64,000 nt of DNA from Pseudomonas arsenicoxydans (GTDB taxonomy: Bacteria; Pseudomonadota; Gammaproteobacteria; Pseudomonadales; Pseudomonadaceae), in the NCBI RefSeq assembly GCF_006438915.1, contig NZ_RCZE01000010.1, positions 1 to 64,000 on the forward strand, read 5' to 3'. Of the stretch, positions 27,373-36,230 are shown piece after piece. The notes beneath the pieces are model-generated. The model searched no databases. It saw only the letters and a list, made by a program, of their open reading frames with translations, and was not told the DNA's origin. The position numbers were made by a program, and so were the translations under genes. Every line of letters begins with the position of its first letter. The first letter of the stretch is position 1.

Positions 27373-27448
27373 ACTCCGTACCTCTTCGAACGCATGCCGA
27401 TGACATTGACGCTGTGCAATATCATCGGAAGATGAACACGCCTGATTT

Positions 27449-27727
27449 TCACGGACGCTGTTTCACTTTCATTAAAGGTTTCCAGTGCAGAAAACCAAAG
27501 AGCAGCGTGAGGACCAGGCTTGCACCCAGCGAGCCCCGGTAGCGCTTGACGAACTTGAACATGACGATGATCTCAAGCAGATGTGCAAGCAGCAGTACCA
27601 CTGCAATGGTTTTCCAGAACGACCAGGTAGCGGGCAGCAAGCCTGCGGTGCCTGCTACACCTAGAACATAGACGCCTATGCACAAGAATTTCAGCAGTGC
27701 GATCAAAATGAATTCCCCTCTTGTCAT
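27449..27727 (-). CDS. Small membrane protein (DUF1145-like)
   Basis: 92 residues from ATG 27727, with three hydrophobic helices (ILIALLKFLCIGVYVLGVAG, TIAVVLLLAHLLEIIVMF, SLGASLVLTLLFGFLHW) and a basic end. Length and the HLLE...FLHW pattern recall the DUF1145/YhhL type, but this is a tentative match. No signal peptide cleavage site. It lies between the thiolase and metallo-lactamase genes on the same strand. Confidence 0.65.
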   Translation of the reverse strand: MTRGEFILIALLKFLCIGVYVLGVAGTAGLLPATWSFWKTIAVVLLLAHLLEIIVMFKFVKRYRGSLGASLVLTLLFGFLHWKPLMKVKQRP

Positions 27728-27793
27728 GATCCGACTTGTCGGCAGATACACACGTGACACTCATTGCGTGCGTATCTGCGTCTCAACCGGGCT

Positions 27794-28981
27794 TCAATAT
27801 TTCTTCAGAATGTGCACAAATCCCGCGCTGCCCAGACCGCCGTTGTGCTGCAACGCGACCCTTGCTCCCGGGACCTGTCGTGCGCCAGCCTGGCCGCGTA
27901 GCTGCCAGGTCAGTTCTGCCAGTTGGGCCAGTCCCGTCGCACCCAATGGGTGTCCCTTCGCCAACAGGCCGCCCGACGGGTTGATCACCCACTGGCCGCC
28001 ATAGGTACCGCGTCCTGACGCGACAAAATCGTTCAACTCTTCCTGTTTGCACAGGCCCAGCGCGACATAAGTGGCCAATTCATTGCTGGCAAAACAGTCG
28101 TGCAACTCGATGACGTCGACATCCGTCGGTCCGATGCCGGCGTCTTCATAGGCTTTGTTGGCCGCATCACGACTCAATGCTTGAAACATGACATCCATGA
28201 TGCTGCCTTCGAAAAAGCTTTGCTGGTCACTGCACCAGCCCTGACCGGCGAGGCGCACATCAGAGCGAATGCCATGCGCGCGGGCAAATTCTGGCGTACA
28301 TACAATCACCGCGGCGGCACCGCAGCTCGGTGGGCAGGCGAAGTTTTTGCGCAGACCGCGAAAGATCGGTTTCGTCGCCAGGATTTCTTCGACCGTCAAC
28401 GGCGTACGAAAAATGGCGTTTTCATTGTTGGCAGCGTGCTGGCGCGATTTGACGCACACCGAGGCAAGGGTCTCTTCGGTCACGCCTGTCTCAAGCATGG
28501 CGTCGACCTGAGCGCCGAACATGCAGACCGCCGGCGGCGTATCGCGCTCCTCTTCACTGAGGTTCATGAGGTTGGCGATCACTTCTGAGTGTCGTGCCAA
28601 TGGGCTGACCTTGTCAGGAAAGACCATGTCGATCGCGCCTGCGGGCATCTGTTCGAAGCCAAGCGCCAGGGCGCATTCGACCTGCTGCCCCCGGACAGCC
28701 TGTACTGCCAGGGCAAACGCAGAAGAGCCACTGGCGCAGTTGTTGTTGACGTTGAAAATCGGGATGCCGCTGATAGCCACCCGATAGAGCGCGGTCTGTC
28801 CTGCGCAGCTATCCCCATAGACATAGCCGCAAAAGGCTTGCTCGATCAATGCATAGTCGATGCCGGCATCCTTGAGCGCCGCCCGTGTGGCTTGTTCACC
28901 CATGACATCGTAGCTTTGCGATTGACCCGGTTTGCGGAAAGGCACCATGCCTACGCCGGCGATAACAATATCGGTACTCAT
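27794..28981 (-). CDS. Thiolase of the SCP2/lipid-transfer type
   Basis: 395 residues; ATG 28981 has AAAGGAG upstream. Active-site cysteine in NNNCASGSSA (~residue 85), the late cysteine of the classic family is replaced by the CACGH-less C-terminus GGLLAKGHPLGATG, and the histidine motif is ELHDCFASNE. This matches the thiolase-like SCP2 group used to cleave side chains of steroid, bile-acid or branched acyl-CoAs. It supports a beta-oxidation-like pathway working with the acyl-CoA dehydrogenases and ligases of this island. Confidence 0.9.
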   Translation of the reverse strand: MSTDIVIAGVGMVPFRKPGQSQSYDVMGEQATRAALKDAGIDYALIEQAFCGYVYGDSCAGQTALYRVAISGIPIFNVNNNCASGSSAFALAVQAVRGQQVECALALGFEQMPAGAIDMVFPDKVSPLARHSEVIANLMNLSEEERDTPPAVCMFGAQVDAMLETGVTEETLASVCVKSRQHAANNENAIFRTPLTVEEILATKPIFRGLRKNFACPPSCGAAAVIVCTPEFARAHGIRSDVRLAGQGWCSDQQSFFEGSIMDVMFQALSRDAANKAYEDAGIGPTDVDVIELHDCFASNELATYVALGLCKQEELNDFVASGRGTYGGQWVINPSGGLLAKGHPLGATGLAQLAELTWQLRGQAGARQVPGARVALQHNGGLGSAGFVHILKKY

Positions 28982-29209
28982 AGCGACTCCTTTTTCAACG
29001 TGGTGGCCAGTATCCACAATGCTCAGCGTTTGTAATTGCAGGGGGAGCAAGCTGATAACAAGTCAGGCACGCCGGGATAAATCGACGTTATGCGATGCCG
29101 TCGTGCATGGGACAAGACTTGTGCTTGCAAGGACAAGCCCAAGGGAATTCGGAGGGATAGTTTGACGGTGAATAATAAAAGCCATCTGGCATGAGTGAGG
29201 AGATTTACC

Positions 29210-29968
29210 GTGGAATTTACCGGAAAGGTTGTAATAGTAACGGGCGCTGCTAACGGCATCGGTCGTGCTTCAGCCATCCAGTTTGCGCGCCTGGGGGCGA
29301 GCCTGGTACTGGCGGACGTCGATGAAAAAGGGTTGCAGGAGACCCTTGAGGTGATTGGCGACAACGCAATCGTTGTTCACACCAACGTCGCGGATGAAGC
29401 CGCCTGCAAGGCCATGGTGCATACTGCGGTCGATACGTTCGGGCGGGTTGACGTGCTGTTCAGCAACGCCGGCATCTGCGGTGTTCGTGGGCGGACGGCC
29501 GAGGTGTCCGTAGCCGAGTGGCGCCGTGTCATCGATATCAATCTGAACGGCGTCTTCTTTTGCGCACGGGCGGCGATACCGGCCATGCTGGACAACGGCG
29601 GTGGGGTCATCATCAACACGGCGTCGGTGGACGGCCTGGTGGGCATGGCGACCCTGCCGCACTACACGGCCGCCAAACATGGCGTCATCGGGCTGACCAA
29701 AGCCTGCGCGCTGGAGCATGGACGGCAGAACATTCGCAGCGTTGCCATCGCCCCGGGTTACATTCGCACCGCCATGACCGAGAACAATCTCAGCAAGAAC
29801 GAGCAGGCCATGTTAGAGACTATGGTTCCGGCAGGCGGCCGTGCGGGCACTCCGGAGGATGTCGCCAACCTGGTGACCTGGCTGGCCTCGGACAAAGCCG
29901 CCTATATCAATGGTTCGTGCCACACCGTGGACGGCGGACTGACCGCAGGCTTTGCGTTGCCGGATTGA
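29210..29968 (+). CDS. Short-chain dehydrogenase/reductase
   Basis: 252 residues from GTG 29210, preceded by GAGGAG. Classical SDR: TGAANGIGRAS cofactor motif, SNAG, the catalytic serine in NTASVDG and YTAAK. The C-terminus has the usual substrate loop and GGLTAGFALPD tail. Divergent from the thiolase gene with about 230 bases between starts. Likely oxidises a beta-hydroxyacyl or ring hydroxyl group. Confidence 0.92.
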   Translation: MEFTGKVVIVTGAANGIGRASAIQFARLGASLVLADVDEKGLQETLEVIGDNAIVVHTNVADEAACKAMVHTAVDTFGRVDVLFSNAGICGVRGRTAEVSVAEWRRVIDINLNGVFFCARAAIPAMLDNGGGVIINTASVDGLVGMATLPHYTAAKHGVIGLTKACALEHGRQNIRSVAIAPGYIRTAMTENNLSKNEQAMLETMVPAGGRAGTPEDVANLVTWLASDKAAYINGSCHTVDGGLTAGFALPD

Positions 29969-30144
29969 GTGGGAGACCGCTGGCAAACTGAATAAAATGA
30001 GACCACGCAAACCGTTCCAGGGCTATCGTCTATACGCAAGGCCGTTACCCTGGAACAAGCAGATGAGTAGGGCGTTGATGGCTTAGACATCAATCTCCGG
30101 TCTCTTTCATACCGTGCACGGGATTGCAGAGAGGCATCGCCAAC

Positions 30145-32814
30145 GTGGATCGCATAGAGCCTGAACTGGTGCTCAAGACAACTCCTCCGCGCAGCCAGAG
30201 GGGAGCGCAGGCGCGCGATCGACTGAGCATCGATGCCCCCGAATTGGCGAACAAGGTGGCCATCAGTGTGCAGGGGCCAGCCGGCTTCGGTAAGACAATG
30301 CTGCTGGCGCAATGGCGACGAGAGTTTTTGTCGCGCGGGGCAGTGGTTGGATGGTTGACCCTGGATACGCGTGATGATGGCAGTCGCCTTGCACTTGGCC
30401 TATCGGCAGCCATGGCGTTGGGCAGCGGCCGGCAGTCCTTTACCAGTACCAGTGATGGATCCTCAAGCCATGGTCGCGACGAGCTGGAAAGGTTGACCCA
30501 CTGGCTAGCGGAGGTGGCCGACCTCGGCGGCGAGACAGTCATGATCCTCGACGAGGTGGACGCCTTGCCCGAGCCTACCGCCCGCCACTGCCTGACTTAC
30601 CTGCTGCACAATGCCCCGGCCAACCTTCGCATCATCATGTCTTCGCGTCGCCGCTTGAGCTTTAACACCATTGACCTTGTGGCCCGAGGACTCTATGTCC
30701 GGGTCGCGGTGGATGCCTTGCGATTCCGTGGCGAAGAAACCATCGAATTGCTCAGCAACCGTTTCGGAACACGCATCGACGCTGATCTGTGTCTTCGCCT
30801 GCATGAAATCACCGAAGGTTGGCCTCTGGGGTTGCAACTGGCGATTGCGGCGATTGAGAAGAGCGCCCATCTGGAAGCCGCCGTTGAGGATCTCTCGGCT
30901 TGTTCCGGTGATATTCAAGGTTATTTCGTCGATAAGCTGGTTACCCGCCTGTCGGCAGAACAGATCGAATTCATTACCTGTCTCTCCCTGTTGGAAGTCA
31001 TTCACCCTTCACTGTGTGCCGCACTAACGCGCAGTGAGCGGGCAGGGGAACTGCTGCATGAGTTATGCGCCTCGACACCCATCTTCGCCGAAGGGGTCGA
31101 CAGCGACTGGGTTCGCTTCCATCCCTTGGCCAGAGAGTTTCTGCAGAGTCGTTTTCGAGATCTTGCGCAGGAGCAGCGAAGGACCCTCCATGAGCGGGCC
31201 GCGAACTGGTTGGAGGCGAATGCCTTTTTCGAGGAGGCGGCGCGGCAATACTTGCTGGCCGGACAGACCAGCAAGGGCTACCTGATGATCGAACAATGCC
31301 TTTACGAGGTTATGCTGCGAGGCCAGTTCAGCCGGGTGCTGGAATGGGTCGAAGAGCTGCCTGCCGAGGAAGTGGAATCACGTCCGCGCCTCTGTCTGGC
31401 GGCAGCCTGGGCCTTGGCAATGAGCGAGCGACATGTCGAGGCGGCCAGGTTGATCGCCTGTATCGAACAGGATCCGGCCGCGGATGAGGAAACGCGCTGC
31501 GAAGCCGCGGCGATAGAAGCCGCTGCAGCCTACTTTGCCGACCGGCCAGACGAATCAATGGCACTACTCGCTCCATGGATGGATAAATTGTCGTCCGGAT
31601 CGATCAAGCTGCAAGCCATGGTCGCCAACCTGGTCGCCCGCATAGCCCTATTTCAGGGGCAGCCAGAAAAAGCCCGGCGTATCTTTCAGCGCGCACCGCA
31701 CTACGCGTGGACCCCGCAGCTTGATGGAATCCGCGGTTACGGTGAATGGGTCGTAGGCATGACCTACTTGTGCGAAGGGCGTATGCCGCCGGCGGAGGCC
31801 GCTTTTCGCAAGAGTTTGCTACGCGCCGAGCAGGATATCGGCCGGCGCAGTTCCGTGGCGGTGATGCTCGCCTGTGGACTGGCCACGGTGCTTCTGGAAC
31901 GAGGAGAGATCCAGGAAGCCACGACGGTACTCGCCAATCGGTTGGATGTTGTCGAGCGGTTGGCGTCGCCGGATGCGATTGCAATGGGATTTCTTACGGC
32001 GGCACGTCTGGCTGCGTTGCAGGGGCAGCCCCATCGCGGCCATGACTTGCTGGCGGCATTGTTCGCGCTCGGCGAAGAGCGGGGCATCGCGCGCTTCTGC
32101 ATGGTGGCCCTGGGTGAACAAATCCGGTTGAATGCCTTGCTTGGCCGAGGCGATTCTTGCCTGGCACTCTGGAGACGGCTGGATGAGCGGGTGCCTGACG
32201 TGGCTCGCCAGCAAAGCGGTTTGTTGGGACAGGAACTGGCCCTGTTGGCCGGGCTGAGTAACGCCTATGTGTGTCTGGTCCAGCGCGACTGGGAGGCCAT
32301 GCTGAACGTGCTCGCCGGGGCAAACGAGCTTGCCGAGCGTCTGCAGCGTGGTCGTGAAGTCGTTCAGGTCAAGTTGCTCAAGGCATTGGCACTCAAAGAT
32401 TCAGGAGGGGATGGACTGTCAAGTTTGGTCGAAGCGATCAGCCTGGCTAACACCTACGGCTTGCAGCGCATCCTCCAGGACACTCATCCCGATCTCGTCA
32501 CGTGGGCGCAGAAAGTCCGCCATAGGGAGGCTCAAACACCTGCGCAGGAAGCAACACCGCCCGTTGCGATCCGACGCCAGGAGCCTGTTGCCACCGGCAT
32601 TTCGCCCAGCCGACTGCTGACGGCCAAAGAGCGGGAGGTGCTGCAATTGCTGGCACGCAACCTGACGAACAAACAGATAGCCCTTGCACTGGATGTCGGT
32701 GATGAAACCGTAAAGTGGCATCTGAAAAATCTGTACGGAAAATTTCATGCAGGCACCCGCAAGCATGTAGTAGATCGCGCCTACATGCTGGGCATTCTCG
32801 AGGCGTCTGGTTGA
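30145..32814 (+). CDS. LuxR-family ATP-dependent regulator (AlkS/MalT type)
   Basis: About 889 residues from GTG 30145 (TTG 30124 is in frame). N-terminal NTPase with Walker A GPAGFGKT (~residue 41) and Walker B MILDEVDAL, a long helical repeat sensor region, and a C-terminal LuxR helix-turn-helix: LTAKEREVLQLLARNLTNKQIA followed by VKWHLKNLYGKF. The size and plan are those of large ATP-binding LuxR regulators such as MalT and AlkS, the alkane-pathway activator. Given the AlkK-like ligase and acyl-CoA genes in the island, an inducer-sensing activator of this catabolism is plausible. Confidence 0.92.
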   Translation: MDRIEPELVLKTTPPRSQRGAQARDRLSIDAPELANKVAISVQGPAGFGKTMLLAQWRREFLSRGAVVGWLTLDTRDDGSRLALGLSAAMALGSGRQSFTSTSDGSSSHGRDELERLTHWLAEVADLGGETVMILDEVDALPEPTARHCLTYLLHNAPANLRIIMSSRRRLSFNTIDLVARGLYVRVAVDALRFRGEETIELLSNRFGTRIDADLCLRLHEITEGWPLGLQLAIAAIEKSAHLEAAVEDLSACSGDIQGYFVDKLVTRLSAEQIEFITCLSLLEVIHPSLCAALTRSERAGELLHELCASTPIFAEGVDSDWVRFHPLAREFLQSRFRDLAQEQRRTLHERAANWLEANAFFEEAARQYLLAGQTSKGYLMIEQCLYEVMLRGQFSRVLEWVEELPAEEVESRPRLCLAAAWALAMSERHVEAARLIACIEQDPAADEETRCEAAAIEAAAAYFADRPDESMALLAPWMDKLSSGSIKLQAMVANLVARIALFQGQPEKARRIFQRAPHYAWTPQLDGIRGYGEWVVGMTYLCEGRMPPAEAAFRKSLLRAEQDIGRRSSVAVMLACGLATVLLERGEIQEATTVLANRLDVVERLASPDAIAMGFLTAARLAALQGQPHRGHDLLAALFALGEERGIARFCMVALGEQIRLNALLGRGDSCLALWRRLDERVPDVARQQSGLLGQELALLAGLSNAYVCLVQRDWEAMLNVLAGANELAERLQRGREVVQVKLLKALALKDSGGDGLSSLVEAISLANTYGLQRILQDTHPDLVTWAQKVRHREAQTPAQEATPPVAIRRQEPVATGISPSRLLTAKEREVLQLLARNLTNKQIALALDVGDETVKWHLKNLYGKFHAGTRKHVVDRAYMLGILEASG

Positions 32815-32886
32815 GCCAGAAGCATCCGGGTTGCCTGGCCCAGTCCTGAATATCTACCCACTCCAGCAAACCATTCTCTTGCCGGA

Positions 32887-32908
32887 TCGCGCCAGCGGGC
32901 TGGCGCGA
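32887..32908. terminator. Hairpin between convergent genes
   Basis: A perfect 9-bp stem TCGCGCCAG/CTGGCGCGA with a CGGG loop lies between the LuxR gene (+) and the reductase gene (-). No T-run, so termination is suggested by position only. Confidence 0.4.
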
Positions 32909-32925
32909 CGTGCCCGGGTTGCTGG

Positions 32926-34059
32926 TCAGAGCGTGGTGACGACAGCGCGAGCCAAACCGCGTTCTTCGCAGAAGCCCAGCAGGTAACGGTGACCGAATGC
33001 CTTGGAGCCCGACGCAAAGCCTACTTTGGCATTTTCGCCGTTGAGCAACTTGATCACGCCCGCAACTTGCAAGGCGCCCGTGGCAATGTAGGCAGTGGTG
33101 CCGAACACTTCGGCGCGAACGGCCGAAAGCTGGCCGCGACCGATCGCGGTGTCAACCGTACGCATCAAGGTCGTACGCTCGCGTGGTGGCATCGCCGGGG
33201 TCGTCGCCTGGACGATGTTTTTAAGTACCTCATCCTGTGCTTCGGGCGGAAGGTGCTTGTATTCAGCTTCCCATTTCTGGTTTAGCGAATGCACCATCTT
33301 CATCGCGTCGTTGTCGTAGAAGCCGACGCACGAGACGCAGGAGCGCACGCGTGAATCATTCTCGAAATAGATCGGCAACGAAGTGCCGCCCCATGGCAAG
33401 GCGAACACCGCTTGCATGAAGTGTGGCGAAGGGATCAAGAACGACGCATCGACCGGGTGTGCCACCAGTTTTTTGTCCCACAGGTAGCAATGCTCGGCGC
33501 GGTACATCTCGAAAATCGAAGCGGTGGATCCGACCGTTACACCGGCACCAATACCGCGCTGGCCACGGCACAACGCCGAGGTTTCCAGTGCATCGATGCC
33601 GGGGTGTTCGAGCGCCAGTTCGGCGGCGATCTCCGAGAAGGTATTCATGTACGCCAGTGACGGCGAAACCAGCAAGCCGGCCTGGGCGAAGCGCTCGCCA
33701 AACTGATCGCGGACATTGCGCACAAAGGACTGTTCGCCAGTGGTATCCAGGTAATGACAGCCGGCATTAAGCGCCGCTTCAACCGTGGTGAGACCAAATT
33801 TGGCGAAAGGGCCCACGGTATTGCACACAACCTTGGCACCCTTGAATGCCTCGGTCAGCGATTCGACGGTGTGGTCGACTTCGATGATTTCGTATGTCGC
33901 AGACTCCAGTCGCACCACGCGCTGCGCCATCATTTCACGGGTACGCCCGGCATCGCGCGCCACAGCAGTAAACGCAATGTTCTGGTCGATCAACCAATCC
34001 ATAATCAGCATGCCGGTATAACCACTTGCGCCATAGACAACGACGGAATACTTAGCCAT
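32926..34059 (-). CDS. Saccharopine-dehydrogenase-like (trans-enoyl reductase type) protein
   Basis: 377 residues. The N-terminal Rossmann motif VVVYGASGYTGMLI and VVCNTVGPFAKFG are typical of the saccharopine dehydrogenase/trans-acting enoyl reductase group. The middle shows GCHYLDTTGE, and the C-terminal domain has GVIKLLNG. Such proteins are NAD(P)-dependent and in several systems act on lipid-linked enoyl groups. Convergent with the LuxR gene and next to acyl-CoA dehydrogenases, it could reduce an enoyl intermediate; the true substrate is unknown. Confidence 0.85.
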   Translation of the reverse strand: MAKYSVVVYGASGYTGMLIMDWLIDQNIAFTAVARDAGRTREMMAQRVVRLESATYEIIEVDHTVESLTEAFKGAKVVCNTVGPFAKFGLTTVEAALNAGCHYLDTTGEQSFVRNVRDQFGERFAQAGLLVSPSLAYMNTFSEIAAELALEHPGIDALETSALCRGQRGIGAGVTVGSTASIFEMYRAEHCYLWDKKLVAHPVDASFLIPSPHFMQAVFALPWGGTSLPIYFENDSRVRSCVSCVGFYDNDAMKMVHSLNQKWEAEYKHLPPEAQDEVLKNIVQATTPAMPPRERTTLMRTVDTAIGRGQLSAVRAEVFGTTAYIATGALQVAGVIKLLNGENAKVGFASGSKAFGHRYLLGFCEERGLARAVVTTL

Positions 34060-34306
34060 TTTTTATTCTCTTGATGTTGTTGGGTATGCGAAACAGGCGG
34101 AGCAGTGCACGACGATTCGAATGGCCGGCCTGTTCAAGACCTGCCTGTTAACGGCAGCGTCGACCTTGCCGGGCATTTCGGGTGGGCACATCTCGATTTC
34201 GCGGGGCTGGACCTGCCGTTTCTGCGTGCTCGACTTGAATGTTCAAGTCGTCGACACAAACAAATCGATACATGACACCGTTACCTGCACCGTCCAAAAG
34301 TAGTGA

Positions 34307-34350
34307 GTTCGATACCCCTGACGGCCCCCCACGGCGGGGGGGTATTGAAC
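34307..34350. repeat. Poly-C/poly-G hairpin, copy 2, with longer arms
   Basis: Six C, five loop bases (ACGGC) and seven G at 34325-34342 are enclosed by GTTCGATACCCC and GGGGTATTGAAC, which pair with one mismatch. The result is a 44-base hairpin. It lies in the spacer between the reductase start and the gene remnants and has no T-run. Confidence 0.6.
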
Positions 34351-34375
34351 GAGTTCGATATTCTGGATGCGCCCA

Positions 34376-34479
34376 CAGGACCTCGGCATCGCCCGCAGCG
34401 GCCAACAAAGTGGGGAACCTGTCCATGCCCGAGAACATCACGATTGAAACCTCCCCCGGTTTGATCTTGCCGGTGCCGC
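34376..34479 (-). pseudogene. Arylsulfatase fragment
   Basis: Read on the - strand, this stretch encodes GTGKIKPGEVSIVMFSGMDRF and then PTLLAAAGDAEV. It resembles the conserved 'PGKIKPG...S..D..PTLLAAAG' segment in the middle of arylsulfatases. Nothing before or after it belongs to that family, so it is a short internal relic. It differs from the intact sulfatase at 15544, implying a second sulfatase gene once lay here. Confidence 0.55.
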
Positions 34480-34890
34480 TATCGAACCGCAGTTCTATCA
34501 ATTGCTGCTGGAGTTGTGGGGTATCGACGATCCGGACTTCAAGCAGCAATGGCAGAAGCAGGACTGGCCGCTGCTGCGCCAGAAACTGGAGACCTTATTC
34601 CTGACTCGCACCCGTGATGCCTGGACCCATCTGCTGGAAGGTACGGATGCCTGCTTTGTCCCGGTGCTGGATATCAGCGAAGCGTTTACCCACCCGCACA
34701 ACCGCGCTCGCGGCCTGTTCATGGAAACCCACGGCGTATTGCACCCGGCACCTGCGCCGCGCTTGAGTCGTACTCCAGTAAAGGCGGGAGGGTGGTAAAA
34801 AACGGCGAGCACACCCTGGAAATCCTTGAGCAACTTGGCCTTGGCGTTGGGCAGATCGACGAACTGCGTAACGTTGGCGCGATTGTTTGA
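34471..34890 (+). pseudogene. CaiB/BaiF CoA-transferase (alpha-methylacyl-CoA racemase type), C-terminal remnant
   Basis: Starting with AAIEPQFYQLLLELWG at 34471, this is the C-terminal third of a CaiB/BaiF family enzyme: DDPDFKQQWQ, DAWTHLLEGTDACFVPVLDISEA, HPHNRARG and PAPRLSRTP. The frame ends at a stop at 34796-34798. A shifted frame carries the expected tail (VVKNGEHTLEILEQLGL) to a stop at 34888-34890. It lacks the first ~250 residues and the catalytic aspartate region. Racemases of this family epimerise 2-methylacyl-CoA thioesters in branched-chain and sterol side-chain catabolism, matching the island theme. It is dead. Confidence 0.75.
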
Positions 34891-34915
34891 AGGTATTTAC
34901 CATTTAGATGTCAAT

Positions 34916-34934
34916 CCCCCCTTCCGCGGGGGGG
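34916..34934. repeat. Poly-C/poly-G hairpin, copy 3
   Basis: Six C, TTCCGC and seven G, located about 90 bases before the acyl-CoA dehydrogenase start at 35025. Same design as the structures at 3452 and 34325. Confidence 0.6.
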
Positions 34935-35024
34935 AGGTCACTCTGATCAATCTTCTACCGTTGCTGCCAGTGGGTTAGTCGAACTGTCCTTGCCCACTTT
35001 CAGCCGAACGTGAGGAGTACATCA

Positions 35025-36218
35025 GTGGACATCCAATTCACCCCTGCCGAACTGGCCTTCCGAGACGAAGTCCGTACGTTTTTGCGTGACAAACTACCGG
35101 CCGATATCGCAACGCGCGGTCGCCACGGCAAGCGTTTCAACAAAGAAGATCAGGTTACCTGGATGCGCCTGCTCAATGAGCGGGGATGGTTGGCCGCCAG
35201 TTGGCCTGTGGAGTTCGGCGGCACCGGCTGGGGCGCAGTGGAGAAACACATTTTCGAGGAAGAATGTGCCGCTTTCGGCGCTCCGTGGGTCGTACCGTTT
35301 GGCGTCAACATGGTTGCCCCGGTGATCATCAAGTTCGGTACGCCTGAACAGCAGGCGCGCTTCTTGCCCCGCATCCTCACCACTGAAGACTGGTGGTGCC
35401 AAGGCTATTCTGAGCCGGGCGCCGGTTCTGACCTGGCCGCTGTAAAGACACGCGCTGTGCGTGATGGCGAACACTACTTGGTCAATGGCCAGAAGACGTG
35501 GACCACACTGGCCCATTATGCCGACTGGATCTTCTGCCTGGTGCGCACCGACCCTGGAGCGCAACAACAGCGGGGCATCAGCTTCCTGTTGATCGACATG
35601 AAGACCCCGGGCATTACGGTGCGTCCGATCATCACCCTCGACGGTGAGCATGAAGTCAACGAAGTGTTCTTCGACAACGTGCGCGTGCCGATGGAAAACC
35701 TGGTCGGGGAGGAGAACAAGGGCTGGACGTGCGCCAAGTACCTGCTCACCCACGAGCGCACGAGTATTGCTGGCATCGGTCAGGCCAAGCAGATGCTGGG
35801 CCGGCTCAAACACATTGCCACCCAGGAGCAGCGAGACGGCTTGCCGTTGATCGATGACATCCAGCTGCGCATGCAGATCGTCGAGCTGGAAATCCAGCTG
35901 ATGGCGATTGAAATGAGCAACCTGCGCATTGTCGCCGCTGCCGGCGACGGCGGGGTGCCGGGCACCGAAAGCTCGTTCCTGAAGATCAAGGGCAGTGAAA
36001 TCCGCCAGGCCATCACCTACCTGATGAGCAAGGTCCTGGGCCCGTATGCCATGCCCTTCGTCGAAGAAGAGCTGGGCTATCTCAAGCAAGCGGACCTGTA
36101 TCGCGACTACAGCACCACGCCAGCCAGCCAGTACCTCGATATGCGCAAGACCTCGGTCTATGGCGGTTCCAATGAAATCCAGAAAAACATCATCGCCAAG
36201 ATGATTCTAGAGCTGTAA
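35025..36218 (+). CDS. Acyl-CoA dehydrogenase
   Basis: 397 residues from GTG 35025 with GAGGAG upstream. Full ACAD architecture: N-terminal helices (VEFGGTGWG), the middle domain with YSEPGAGSDLAAVKTRA and NGQKTWTTLAHYADWIF, and the C-terminal bundle ending YGGSNEIQKNIIAKMILEL. Members with this pattern include steroid and long/branched-chain dehydrogenases that act as heterodimers. The following gene (36231) is the start of a second ACAD in operon, consistent with an alpha/beta pair whose partner has been truncated. Confidence 0.93.
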   Translation: MDIQFTPAELAFRDEVRTFLRDKLPADIATRGRHGKRFNKEDQVTWMRLLNERGWLAASWPVEFGGTGWGAVEKHIFEEECAAFGAPWVVPFGVNMVAPVIIKFGTPEQQARFLPRILTTEDWWCQGYSEPGAGSDLAAVKTRAVRDGEHYLVNGQKTWTTLAHYADWIFCLVRTDPGAQQQRGISFLLIDMKTPGITVRPIITLDGEHEVNEVFFDNVRVPMENLVGEENKGWTCAKYLLTHERTSIAGIGQAKQMLGRLKHIATQEQRDGLPLIDDIQLRMQIVELEIQLMAIEMSNLRIVAAAGDGGVPGTESSFLKIKGSEIRQAITYLMSKVLGPYAMPFVEEELGYLKQADLYRDYSTTPASQYLDMRKTSVYGGSNEIQKNIIAKMILEL

Positions 36219-36230
36219 GGGGTATACCGA

